This document shows, piece by piece, positions 27,851 to 35,883 of a DNA stretch of 64,000 nt. This stretch comes from JANPCX01 sp966211815. Its GTDB lineage: Bacteria; Pseudomonadota; Gammaproteobacteria; Burkholderiales; Burkholderiaceae_C. How positions within the stretch are numbered: position 1 is the first letter of the stretch; each line of letters begins with the position of its first letter. The translations under genes and the position numbers were made by a program. The notes under the pieces are model-generated. The model ran no database searches. It saw only the letters and a list, made by a program, of their open reading frames with translations, and was not told where the DNA came from. Location: NCBI GenBank assembly GCA_966211815.1, contig CBIHOD010000001.1, positions 124,001 to 188,000 of the forward strand, read 5' to 3'.

Positions 27851-28552
27851 TCAAACCATCCCCAGCAAGATCTTCAACAACCCCTGCGGCGCGCTGACCA
27901 TCGGGTCGTGCCCGGTGGCGATCTCGTGCACCGTCCAGCCGGGCTCGGCGCGAACGCGCTTGCGCGCGGTGTCGATCGTGGCCAGGGCGGGCGAGGTGCA
28001 ATCGATGAAATGCCGCGGCCAGCGGCGCACGCGGCCGCGGTCGAATTCGAGCGCGCTGTCATAGGTGCCTCCGGGTTGCGGCGTCTGGCGGCGTTGCACC
28101 CAGGCGTGGTCGGCGCCCTCCAGGCCGAAGACCTTGGGGTCGGGCGCGGGCAGTTGGCCCGCCTGCTCGATGGCGGCGCGCCGCTTCTCCTTCGTCTCGG
28201 CGTCGTGGCCGCTGGACCAGGCTTCGCCCGGCTCGGGCACCACGGCGTCGAGGTAGACGAGGCGGGACAGCCTGTCGGCATCGAGCTGGTCGGCCACGCC
28301 GGTCACCACCATGCCGGCGTAGCTGTGGCCGACGAGGACGGCGTCCTGCAACTCTTCCGCTTCGATCAGCGCCAGCACGTCGCGCACATGGGTGTGCAGC
28401 GTCACCGACGGGGAGGCCAGGTGGGCGCGTTCGCCGAGCCCCGTCAGCGTTAGGGGAAAGGCCCGGTGTCCGGCCGCCTGCAGGCCCGGCAGCAGTTTCT
28501 TCCAGCACCAGCCGCCGTGCCAGGCGCCGTGCACGAGGACGAAGTCGGCCAT
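27851..28552 (-). CDS. alpha/beta-hydrolase, plant-esterase-like
   Basis: 233 residues. Oxyanion-hole motif FVLVHGAWHGGWCW, nucleophile elbow VGHSYAGMV and catalytic His in IATGHDPMVSAP are those of the methylesterase/hydroxynitrile-lyase-like branch (EstC-type) of alpha/beta hydrolases. Cytosolic, no leader. The substrate is unknown. The ATG lies 6 bp after the Dps stop with a GAGGA site inside the dps end, so the two are one operon. Confidence 0.88.
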   Translation of the reverse strand: MADFVLVHGAWHGGWCWKKLLPGLQAAGHRAFPLTLTGLGERAHLASPSVTLHTHVRDVLALIEAEELQDAVLVGHSYAGMVVTGVADQLDADRLSRLVYLDAVVPEPGEAWSSGHDAETKEKRRAAIEQAGQLPAPDPKVFGLEGADHAWVQRRQTPQPGGTYDSALEFDRGRVRRWPRHFIDCTSPALATIDTARKRVRAEPGWTVHEIATGHDPMVSAPQGLLKILLGMV

Positions 28553-28558
28553 GGCTTC

Positions 28559-29086
28559 TTAGTCCTCCAGCAGGCTGCGCAGCATCCAGGCGGTCTGCTC
28601 GTGGACGGCCAGGCGCTGGGTGAGCAGGTCGGCGGTGGGCTCGTCCCCGGCCTTCTCGACCGCGGGGAACAGGCCGCGCGCGGTGCGCGCCACCGCCTCG
28701 TGGCCCTGGACCAGGATCCGCACCATCTCGAGCGCCTTGGGCGGCTGCTGCGGCACGTCGGGCACCGAGGCCAGCGCGGCGAACTGCGCGTAAGAGCCGG
28801 GCGCCGGGTGGCCGAGCGAGCGGATGCGCTCGGCGATCGGGTCGACCGCGTTCCACAGCTCGGTGTACTGCGCCATGAACATCTGGTGCAGGGTGTTGAA
28901 CATCGGGCCGGTGACGTTCCAGTGGAAGTTGTGGGTGCTCAGGTACAGCGTGTAGGTGTCGGCCAGCAGGCGGCTCAGGCCCTGCGCGATGGCGGCGCGG
29001 TCCTTGTCGCTGATGCCGATGTTGATGACGGCGCCGCCGGCGGCTGCGGGCGCGGGCGGTTTCGCGGGGCTGTTCTTCTTGGCCAT
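28559..29086 (-). CDS. dps: Dps family DNA-protection/ferritin-like protein
   Basis: 175 residues. After a Lys/Pro/Ala-rich tail (about 1-22), which may bind DNA, the four-helix ferritin fold shows the Dps ferroxidase signature THNFHWNVTGPMFNTLHQMF, then YTELWNAVDPIAERIRSLG. The family sequesters iron using H2O2 and protects DNA. Start ATG at 29086 with 'aggagcaagaac' upstream. Followed directly by the esterase gene. Control by OxyR, encoded 3.7 kb away, would be usual in other bacteria but no site was identified. Confidence 0.93.
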   Translation of the reverse strand: MAKKNSPAKPPAPAAAGGAVINIGISDKDRAAIAQGLSRLLADTYTLYLSTHNFHWNVTGPMFNTLHQMFMAQYTELWNAVDPIAERIRSLGHPAPGSYAQFAALASVPDVPQQPPKALEMVRILVQGHEAVARTARGLFPAVEKAGDEPTADLLTQRLAVHEQTAWMLRSLLED

Positions 29087-29166
29087 GTTCTGCTTGCTCC
29101 TGGGGTTGACGTCGGGCCAGTCTAAAACCAGGGCGCGGCGGGCGCTGTCGGACAGCGGCGCATGTG

Positions 29167-29206
29167 CCCACTCGCCGGACGGGCTTTAGCCCGCCCGGCG
29201 GGTGGG
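29167..29206 (-). terminator. long GC-rich hairpin downstream of pit
   Basis: CCCACTCGCCGGACGGGC (29167-29184) pairs with 29189-29206 around a TTTA loop: 18 bp with one mismatch and one wobble. It lies 15 bp after the pit stop and 80 bp before the dps start. There is no T tract in the pit direction, so it may be an mRNA 3'-end stabilizer or a Rho-assisted terminator instead of a classic one. Confidence 0.55.
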
Positions 29207-29220
29207 CCAAGGGGGCCGCG

Positions 29221-30234
29221 CTACCTGAAGAGCAGGAAGCTCACCGCATAAGCCACCGCCGCCACCAGTGCCGCGGCGGGGATGGTGAAGATCCAGGCCC
29301 AGACGATGTTGCCGGCCACGCCCCAGCGCACCGCCGAGGCCCGCTGGGTGGAGCCGACGCCGACGATGGCGCCGGTGATGGTGTGGGTGGTCGACACTGG
29401 CACGCCGAGCGTCGTGGCCAGGAACAGCGTCATCGCGCCGCCGGTCTCGGCGCAGAAGCCGCCGACGGGCTTGAGCTTGGTGATGCGCTGGCCCATGGTC
29501 TTGACGATGCGCCAGCCGCCCATCATCGTGCCCAGGCCGATGGCCAGGTAGCAGCTCCAGATCACCCAGCTCGGCGGCATCGCGTCGGCGGCCGAGGCGT
29601 AGCCCGTCGCGATCAGCAGCATCCAGATGATGCCGATGGTCTTTTGCGCGTCGTTGCCGCCGTGGCCCAGGCTGTAGAGGCCCGCCGACACCAGCTGCAG
29701 CCGGCGGAACCAGCGGTCGATGCGCAGCGGCGAGGCGCCCTGGCAGAGGTGGGCCACCCCCACCATCAGCAGCGAGCCGAGCACGAAGCCCAGCGTGGGC
29801 GACAGCAGGATGAAGAGCACGGTCTTGCCAATGCCGCCGGCCACCAGGCCCGCCGGCCCGCCCTTGGCGAGCGCGGCGCCGACCAGGCCGCCGATCAGCG
29901 CGTGCGACGAGCTGGAGGGGATGCCGTACCACCAGGTGATGACGTTCCAGGCGATGGCGCCGACCAGGGCGCCGAACACCACGTGGTGGTCGACCACGCC
30001 GGGCACGACGATGCCCTTGCCCACGGTGGCGGCCACGCTCAGGTGGAAGATGCCGATGGCCAGCACGTTGAAGAAGGCGGCGAAGAGCACCGCCTGCTGG
30101 GGCTTGAGCACACCGGTGGAGACGACGGTGGCGATGGAGTTGGCCGCGTCGTGGAAGCCGTTCATGAAGTCGAAGGCGATGGCCAGCGCGACCAGCAGCG
30201 CGACGACCCAGAGGGCGGTCTGGATGGATCCCAT
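29221..30234 (-). CDS. pit: inorganic phosphate transporter, PiT family
   Basis: 337-residue membrane protein with about 10 TM segments. The two PiT signatures are present: FDFMNGFHDAANSIATVVSTGVL and, in the second half, GHGGNDAQKTIGIIWMLL. WWYGIPSSSSHALIGGLVGAAL and GVPVSTTHTITGAIVG complete the inverted-repeat topology. It imports metal-phosphate with protons (or sodium) at low affinity. The gene follows its DUF47 partner by 27 bp on the same strand, the usual operon. Confidence 0.95.
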   Translation of the reverse strand: MGSIQTALWVVALLVALAIAFDFMNGFHDAANSIATVVSTGVLKPQQAVLFAAFFNVLAIGIFHLSVAATVGKGIVVPGVVDHHVVFGALVGAIAWNVITWWYGIPSSSSHALIGGLVGAALAKGGPAGLVAGGIGKTVLFILLSPTLGFVLGSLLMVGVAHLCQGASPLRIDRWFRRLQLVSAGLYSLGHGGNDAQKTIGIIWMLLIATGYASAADAMPPSWVIWSCYLAIGLGTMMGGWRIVKTMGQRITKLKPVGGFCAETGGAMTLFLATTLGVPVSTTHTITGAIVGVGSTQRASAVRWGVAGNIVWAWIFTIPAAALVAAVAYAVSFLLFR

Positions 30235-30261
30235 GTCAATGAACCTCGGGCGCGGCGCGCG

Positions 30262-30909
30262 TCAGGAATTCTCGAGGACGATGCCTTCGATCAGGTTGGC
30301 CACGTCCTCGCAGCGGTCGGTGATGGACTCCAGCTGCTCGTAGATGGTCTTGAGCTTGATCAGCTCGCGCACGTCGGTCTCGGCGCGGAAGAGCCGGGAC
30401 ATGGCCGCGCGCATCACGCGGTCGGCGTCGCTTTCCAGCTGGTCGATCTCCTGGCAGGTCTTGATCGCCGCTTCGACCGCGTTGCTCTGGCTCAGGCGCG
30501 GCAGCAGGGCCACCGCCTGCTGCACCCGCTCGCAGCATTTCGCGCTCAGGTCGCCCAGGCGCATGATCTCCTCGGTCATCCGGCGCACGTCGTACAGCGA
30601 CAGCGTCTCGGTCGAGTCCTGCAGCAGGTCGAGGATGTCGTCCATGGCGTTGATCAGGCTGTGGATCTGCTCGCGGTCGATCGGCGTGATGAAGGTCTTG
30701 TGCAGCAGGCGGTTCACCTCGGCGGTGACGCGGTCGGCCTGGTGCTCGGCGTCGGCGACCTCCTGGGCGTGCTTCTCGCGCAGCGCCGGGTCGTCGTAGT
30801 TCTCGATCAACCGGATGAAGGCGCGCGCGCCTTCGACGATGTGGGCCGCGTGCTGGTCGAACAACGCGAAGAAATTGCCGTCCCGGGGCAGCAGCTTGCC
30901 GAACAACAT
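30262..30909 (-). CDS. DUF47/PhoU-like phosphate transport regulator
   Basis: 215 residues, all-helical, with PhoU-like repeats: LFDQHAAHIVEGARAF, ADAEHQADRVTAEVNRLLHKTFITPIDREQIHSL and the second-half copy ESDADRVMRAAMSRLF. DUF47 proteins are encoded next to Pit transporters and are thought to regulate them. Start at 30909 (MLFGKLLP), the conserved family beginning; the longer in-frame extension is not supported. First gene of the DUF47-pit operon. Confidence 0.93.
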   Translation of the reverse strand: MLFGKLLPRDGNFFALFDQHAAHIVEGARAFIRLIENYDDPALREKHAQEVADAEHQADRVTAEVNRLLHKTFITPIDREQIHSLINAMDDILDLLQDSTETLSLYDVRRMTEEIMRLGDLSAKCCERVQQAVALLPRLSQSNAVEAAIKTCQEIDQLESDADRVMRAAMSRLFRAETDVRELIKLKTIYEQLESITDRCEDVANLIEGIVLENS

Positions 30910-31026
30910 ATCTGGGGGTCTCCGTCTGGGCCTGGCACGCCGATTCGAGGAGGCGGCGGCGGTTTTTTGCAAACCGCGAAGTTTAGGGCTTGCCGTCCGC
31001 GCGTCGCGGGGCGTGCGCCGCGACCT

Positions 31027-31953
31027 TCAGGGCGTCGACCGCGAAGCCTGCGTTTCGCAACTCTTGCCGGTGGGCACCGACATCAGCCAGCCGCGCAGCG
31101 TCTTGACCACCGTCCGGCCGCAGCGCTCTTCAACGATCGACGCCCTCTCGACCTTCGTGGCGCCGCCTTCCGGGAAGCGGATGGTTTTTTGCGTGACCTG
31201 GGCATTGGAGCCGCCAGGCCCTTTGTTCAACTCGGCCAGCACCATGTCGAGTGACTCCGCCCAAAGGCCCGAAGTCTCCTGCTGGAGCGCCTCGCCTTCG
31301 GACGCGGTCCAGGCGGCGAGCAAGGGCGACTGCTCATCGCCCGCCGGCCTGGGGTCGGAAACGACGCGCACCACACCTTTGTAGACGGCCGGGAAGGGGG
31401 CTTCCGGCGCGCGCACGACGACAGCGTTGTCGAGCACGATGGCCCGCTCGTCCTGCGTCAGCGTGAAAACAGGCGTGGATTCGATCAGCCATTCGCCCGG
31501 GGCCTGCGCGCCGGGCGCTGCCACGCGCTTGGCCCCGCCCCGAACCATTTTCACCGTGCCGAGTTGGGCAAGCTTCGCGGTGGACAGGCTGTCCAGCGTG
31601 GGCCGGTAGGGCTCCAGCACCTTGTCGGCTTCATACTGCTCCGCCCTTTGCTGGCTGGTCAGCACCGCGCTGGAGATCGCCGCGTGCGTGGCGATGCCGG
31701 CCAACAAGCCGACCAGTCCACCGCCGTACATCACCATCGACCCCTTATCGGCGCCGGCCCCCTTGCCGCTGAGCATGCCTTTGAAAGCGAGCTTGTCGGT
31801 GGCGGGCAAGCGGACGAGCCAGTCGGTCGGATCGGGCACCAGCCGCGCGACAGCGCCGTCGGCCAGATCGCCGCCCTCCGCGCCCAGCGCCGGTACGATT
31901 GCAAACGACAGGACGAGCGCTCCCAAGGCTCGCGCGGTGAACGGGGGCCGCAT
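31027..31953 (-). CDS. exported protein of unknown function
   Basis: 308 residues with a signal peptide ending near ALGA-E (residue 24). Near residues 72-95 is a glycine-rich hydrophobic segment (MVMYGGGLVGLLAGIATHAA) that may be a membrane helix. The C-terminal half is beta-rich with a Cys in VEERCGRTVV and another near the end. I do not recognise the family. It starts 7 bp after the lipoprotein gene upstream and is surely cotranscribed with it. Slightly lower GC than flanking genes. Confidence 0.7.
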   Translation of the reverse strand: MRPPFTARALGALVLSFAIVPALGAEGGDLADGAVARLVPDPTDWLVRLPATDKLAFKGMLSGKGAGADKGSMVMYGGGLVGLLAGIATHAAISSAVLTSQQRAEQYEADKVLEPYRPTLDSLSTAKLAQLGTVKMVRGGAKRVAAPGAQAPGEWLIESTPVFTLTQDERAIVLDNAVVVRAPEAPFPAVYKGVVRVVSDPRPAGDEQSPLLAAWTASEGEALQQETSGLWAESLDMVLAELNKGPGGSNAQVTQKTIRFPEGGATKVERASIVEERCGRTVVKTLRGWLMSVPTGKSCETQASRSTP

Positions 31954-31960
31954 GGCTCGT

Positions 31961-32653
31961 TTACTCGCTGAAGGGTTTCAGGAACTCGTCTTTGCTGAGT
32001 TCCAGCACCTGGTAATAGGCGTTGGTCAGCCCGGGGAACTTGGGCGGCTCGTCCCAGTTGCCATCGGCGGCGCGGAGGATGCGCACCGGGTTGAACCATT
32101 CGTAAGTGTTATTGCCCAGGTTGACCATGTAACCGGCACCGACCAGGTAGGCGCGCGGCGGGCTGGTCGGAACATAAGAGGCGTAGGTGCGTTCCATCCC
32201 CAGCGCGGTCACTTCGATCACCAGCAGCTTGTCCACGCCGTATTTCCTGCGCAGGCTGGAGAAATCCTTGAGCGCGAGGTTGGGGCCCTTGGCGGACGCG
32301 TCGGGCAGCGATTTCAAGTCCAGGGGTTCGACGATCACCGTGGCTGCGGCACCCTTCTTGTTCAAGGCCTGGGCCAGTTGGTCCTTGAGTTGCGGCAGGT
32401 CTTCGTGCGTCAGGGCTTGCGTATGTTTGTTGAGCTCAGAATTGGCAGCCGAAGCGACCCCGTAACAAATCAAGCAACTCGCGCCGGGCAACGCCAAGTC
32501 CACTTTCGGCAGCGCCGTCATGACCACGCCGACGCGCGCCTGCGCGTTCAACGCGGTGGGGCTCAATGGCACGGGCGCCTGGGGCGCCACCACGCAGGCG
32601 CTGAGTGCGAGGGCCATGCCGAAGACGGCGGCAATGCGAACGATGGATTTCAT
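31961..32653 (-). CDS. lipoprotein of unknown function
   Basis: 230 residues, lipobox ALSAC (Cys20) with ASCLICYG cysteines further in. LPQLKDQLAQALNKKGAAAT, VDKLLVIEVTALGMERTYAS and the aromatic NTYEWFNPV segment suggest a periplasmic alpha/beta domain like other surface-assembly lipoproteins, but no family was recognised. It is the first gene of a two-gene operon with the exported protein downstream. The upstream leader is unusually A+T-rich ('ttgaatttgttgaaaacgaaag') for this genome. Confidence 0.7.
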   Translation of the reverse strand: MKSIVRIAAVFGMALALSACVVAPQAPVPLSPTALNAQARVGVVMTALPKVDLALPGASCLICYGVASAANSELNKHTQALTHEDLPQLKDQLAQALNKKGAAATVIVEPLDLKSLPDASAKGPNLALKDFSSLRRKYGVDKLLVIEVTALGMERTYASYVPTSPPRAYLVGAGYMVNLGNNTYEWFNPVRILRAADGNWDEPPKFPGLTNAYYQVLELSKDEFLKPFSE

Positions 32654-32822
32654 GAATCCCCCCCTTTATTGAATTTGTTGAAAACGAAAGCGTGGGATTT
32701 TGCCCGATCCATTTACAAACAAGTTCAACTTTCTGCGAATGGAGACCCCCGCGATCGCGTGGGTCGGTGCCATCCTGACTCTGTGCCGCGCGGGAGCGGG
32801 CATCCGGCGTGGCCGCCGCTCA

Positions 32823-33755
32823 TCAAGACAGCCGCGCCACCCCCTCCAGCGGGCAGGCGTACACCGCGTTGCGCAGCGCCGCGATCGCCTCGTAGCGCGT
32901 GAACGTGCGGCGCCAGGCCAGCACGACGCGGCGCGTGGGCGGGCTGCCGCTGAAGGGGATGTAGCGAACGTGCGGCGAAGGCTGGGCGGCGTGGTCGGCG
33001 GGCACGCTCATCTGGGGCACCACGGTGATGCCCATGCCCGCGGCGACCATGTATTTGATGGTCTCCAGGGACGACCCCTCGAAAGTCTTGCGGATGCCGT
33101 CGGCGTCGCTCGAGAAGCGGGCGTATTCGGGGCAGACCTCCAGCACATGGTCGCGGAAGCAGTGGCCGGTGCCCAGCAGCAGCATGGTCTCGCGCTTGAG
33201 CGCCTCGGCACTGACCGACGCCTGCCCGGCCAGCGGGTGCGTGGCGGGGACGGCCACCATGAAAGGCTCGTCATAGAGGGGCGCGATCGCCAGGCCCGTG
33301 TCGGGGAAGGGTTCGGCCATGATGGCGCAGTCGAGCTCGCCGGTGCGCAGCATGTCGAGCAGCCGCGCGGTGAAGTTCTCCTGCAGGATCAGCGGCATCT
33401 GCGGCACCCGCTCGATGGCGTTGCGCACCAGGTCGGGCAGCAGGTAGGGGCCGATGGTGTAGATCACGCCCACCCGCAGCGGGCCGGCCACCGGGTCCTT
33501 GCCGCGCTTGGCGATCTCCTTGATCGCGGCGGCCTGCTCGATCACCTGCTGGGCCTGGCGCACGATCTCCTCGCCCAGCGGCGTGACGCTCACCTCGGCG
33601 GCGCCGCGCTCGAAGAGCTTGACGTCGAGTTCTTCCTCCAGCTTCTTGATCGCCACGCTGAGGGTGGGCTGCGAGACGAAGCAAGCCTCGGCCGCGCGGC
33701 CGAAATGCTTCTCGCGGGCGACGGCGACGATGTAGCGGAGTTCGGTGAGGGTCAT
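32823..33755 (-). CDS. oxyR: hydrogen-peroxide-inducible regulator OxyR
   Basis: 310-residue LysR-type regulator. N-terminal helix-turn-helix (EKHFGRAAEACFVSQPTLSV). The effector domain keeps the redox pair in GTGHCFRDHVLEVCPE: Cys199 and Cys208, at the same numbers as in E. coli OxyR, where they form a disulfide on contact with peroxide. Probably activates catalase, peroxiredoxin and dps-type genes. In related genomes oxyR lies beside recG; here two extra genes separate them. Confidence 0.96.
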   Translation of the reverse strand: MTLTELRYIVAVAREKHFGRAAEACFVSQPTLSVAIKKLEEELDVKLFERGAAEVSVTPLGEEIVRQAQQVIEQAAAIKEIAKRGKDPVAGPLRVGVIYTIGPYLLPDLVRNAIERVPQMPLILQENFTARLLDMLRTGELDCAIMAEPFPDTGLAIAPLYDEPFMVAVPATHPLAGQASVSAEALKRETMLLLGTGHCFRDHVLEVCPEYARFSSDADGIRKTFEGSSLETIKYMVAAGMGITVVPQMSVPADHAAQPSPHVRYIPFSGSPPTRRVVLAWRRTFTRYEAIAALRNAVYACPLEGVARLS

Positions 33756-33809
33756 GGGCGTGCGGCCGGGCGGCTCGGTCGTGGCGGGGCGGGTCGTTCG
33801 CAGCGTGGC

Positions 33810-35057
33810 TCAGGGTTTGGCCGGGGGGCGCTTGAGGTTTTCGATCTGCCCGAGGTCCACGCCCGCGAGCAGGGCTTTCAACGCCGCGCCGTCGACGCCC
33901 CGGCCCTTGGCCTCCACGACCACGCCGTTGCCCAGCAGCACGCTCACCTCGCTGGCGCTGCCGTCCTTGCGGGACTCTTCCCGCACCGTGCGGTCGCCTT
34001 GCTTGTAGACCTTCTCGGTCTTTTCGGGGGTGTCGCGGTCCAGCGTGGTCTGGGACCAGGCGGCGGCCGCCAGGCCGGCCAGCCCGCCGAGCCCGCCCAG
34101 GTCGGTGACCGACACGTCCACCCGCTGCCCGCCGGCCGCGTAGCCGGCTTTGGCGACGGAGGCCGCCATGCCCATCGATTGCGTGCCCTGCGATTCGATG
34201 GACTCGCGCGGCAACGCCCCAAGCGCCGGCGGCAGCGCGGCTTTCAGCGCCTCGGCCGGCAGCGGCGCGCCGCCGCCGTTGGCGCCGCCCATCGCGCCCA
34301 TCATTTCGCCCATGGCCTTGCCCGCGGCCGCGGCATCGCCGGACGCCTGGGCCTTTTCCAGGCGTTTGCCGGCCTCTTCCATGCGCTTGGCGGCCTCCTC
34401 CATCCTGGCGGTGTCCAGCCTCACTTCACCGCCCGGCGTCCGGATGCTCACCGGGTCGCCGCCCGGCAGGCCTCCGAGGTGCATGCCGGGGCGCGGCATG
34501 AGGAAGGAGACGACCGCGCCCATGAGCACCATGGCCACGATGCCGCAGACGACGACAACGGCGGTGTAGCCGGCCGCTTTCTCGGGCGGGCAACGCATCA
34601 GCAGGGAGATGCCGGTGTAGACCAGGTAGACCGAATAAAGGCTGGCCAGCAGCCCCAGCATGGACAGCGACGGCAGCAGGGAGAAGACCCCGCCGACGAA
34701 GCCCGCGGTGCTGCCGTAGGCCACCAGTTTCAAGGCGTTGACCTGGTTCTTGCTGCCGCCGAAGCTGGGCGCGAGCGCGTCGGTCACGAGGGCCAGCAGG
34801 AACACCAGCGCCAGGGACAGCACGTAGCTGACCACCATGTTCACCAGCCCGGTGAGCAGGGGCAGGCGGATGTTGAACCCGAAGCCGCCCACGCCGACGA
34901 TGGACAGGCCGATGAAGCCGCAGACCGCCGGGATCAGCGCGACGAAAAGCAGGTAGCGGCTGTAGATCGAGGCGACGTCGGCGGGCTCCTGGGCGATCGC
35001 CGGCCAGGTTTCTTTGGGTTTGAGCAGGATGTCGGTGATGCGCTGGATCAGGCTCAT
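33810..35057 (-). CDS. Yip1-domain membrane protein with long C-terminal extension
   Basis: 415 residues. Residues 1-200 form the Yip1 domain: a cytosolic start (RITDILLKPKETWPAIAQEP), then about five TM segments. The remaining 215 residues are soluble: a helical Met/Ala/Gly region (RMEEAAKRMEEAGKRLEKAQ) and a beta-rich end. Most bacterial Yip1 proteins stop after the membrane part, so the tail is unusual. The function of bacterial Yip1 proteins is unknown. It lies between oxyR (54 bp) and the unknown gene at 35155 (97 bp). Confidence 0.85.
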   Translation of the reverse strand: MSLIQRITDILLKPKETWPAIAQEPADVASIYSRYLLFVALIPAVCGFIGLSIVGVGGFGFNIRLPLLTGLVNMVVSYVLSLALVFLLALVTDALAPSFGGSKNQVNALKLVAYGSTAGFVGGVFSLLPSLSMLGLLASLYSVYLVYTGISLLMRCPPEKAAGYTAVVVVCGIVAMVLMGAVVSFLMPRPGMHLGGLPGGDPVSIRTPGGEVRLDTARMEEAAKRMEEAGKRLEKAQASGDAAAAGKAMGEMMGAMGGANGGGAPLPAEALKAALPPALGALPRESIESQGTQSMGMAASVAKAGYAAGGQRVDVSVTDLGGLGGLAGLAAAAWSQTTLDRDTPEKTEKVYKQGDRTVREESRKDGSASEVSVLLGNGVVVEAKGRGVDGAALKALLAGVDLGQIENLKRPPAKP

Positions 35058-35154
35058 GGGGCTCCTCCCGGTGGGTTGGTTGGGGAACGCCTGCGTGTTG
35101 TGGGTGCGTCAGCAGGTCGGTGGCGGATGCTAGCCCTTTGGGCTGACATTCCTC

Positions 35155-35829
35155 CTAGCGGTTGCCCGACGCCCCGGCCGTCCCGATGACGGCCACCTCG
35201 GGCGCTCCTGGCGATCCGGCGGCGAGCCGCGCCGCCCACCCGGGGCCCGACCCCAGGACCAGCAGCCGCACCGGTTGGCCGAAGGCGGACTGGCGGGCGT
35301 GCAAGCCGCCGACGCAGGCCAGCAGCGCGTCCTCCGGAGCCCCGGCAGCCACGATCAGCGTGGCGCGGCGCGGCAGGAAGCCGCCCGCGAGGTGCGCGCG
35401 GCCCGCGCCGTCGGTGGGGACGAAACCGCTGTCCCAAGGGTCGAACGGCTGCCGCGGTCGCCACCACTGTGCGTCGCGCAGCTTCACCGCCAGCCGCAGT
35501 CGCAGCCGGGCCGCGCCGTCGGTGCAGGCCTGCAGTTGCCGCGTTCCATCCAGGTCCAGGCAAAGGGATTCGGCGATGCCGGCGGACCACGCCGGGTCGT
35601 CCGCCTCCAGCCGTGCCACGGCGAAGCGCAGCGGCACCGCGGTGCGCGCGCCGGGCCGCCACCGGGGCCGTGCGCCGCTGCCCGCGCCTTCGAAGCACCA
35701 CTGGCGAAGCCGGGCTTGGAGCTGCCGCGCGGGTTCGTCGCCGGGCGGGGCGCCGGCCCGCGCCTCGTCCGGCGGGCGCAGCGCCAGGCCGTCATAGCGG
35801 GCGAAAAAGGTGGCAAGGGTCTGGCGCAT
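35155..35829 (-). CDS. hypothetical protein
   Basis: 224 residues, soluble, Arg/Ala-rich. It has AVARLEADDPAWSAGIAESLCLDLDGTRQLQACTDG-type strands and ends in a small-residue tail. No motif or family recognised. The frame has biased third-position G/C like its neighbours, and the start at 35829 is 54 bp from the recG stop, so it is probably a real gene of the recG-to-oxyR minus-strand series. Role unknown. Confidence 0.5.
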   Translation of the reverse strand: MRQTLATFFARYDGLALRPPDEARAGAPPGDEPARQLQARLRQWCFEGAGSGARPRWRPGARTAVPLRFAVARLEADDPAWSAGIAESLCLDLDGTRQLQACTDGAARLRLRLAVKLRDAQWWRPRQPFDPWDSGFVPTDGAGRAHLAGGFLPRRATLIVAAGAPEDALLACVGGLHARQSAFGQPVRLLVLGSGPGWAARLAAGSPGAPEVAVIGTAGASGNR

Positions 35830-35883
35830 GGCGGGGTGCGATGGCGGGGCCGATGGGGTGGGCGGATGAGGACAGTGGAAGGG

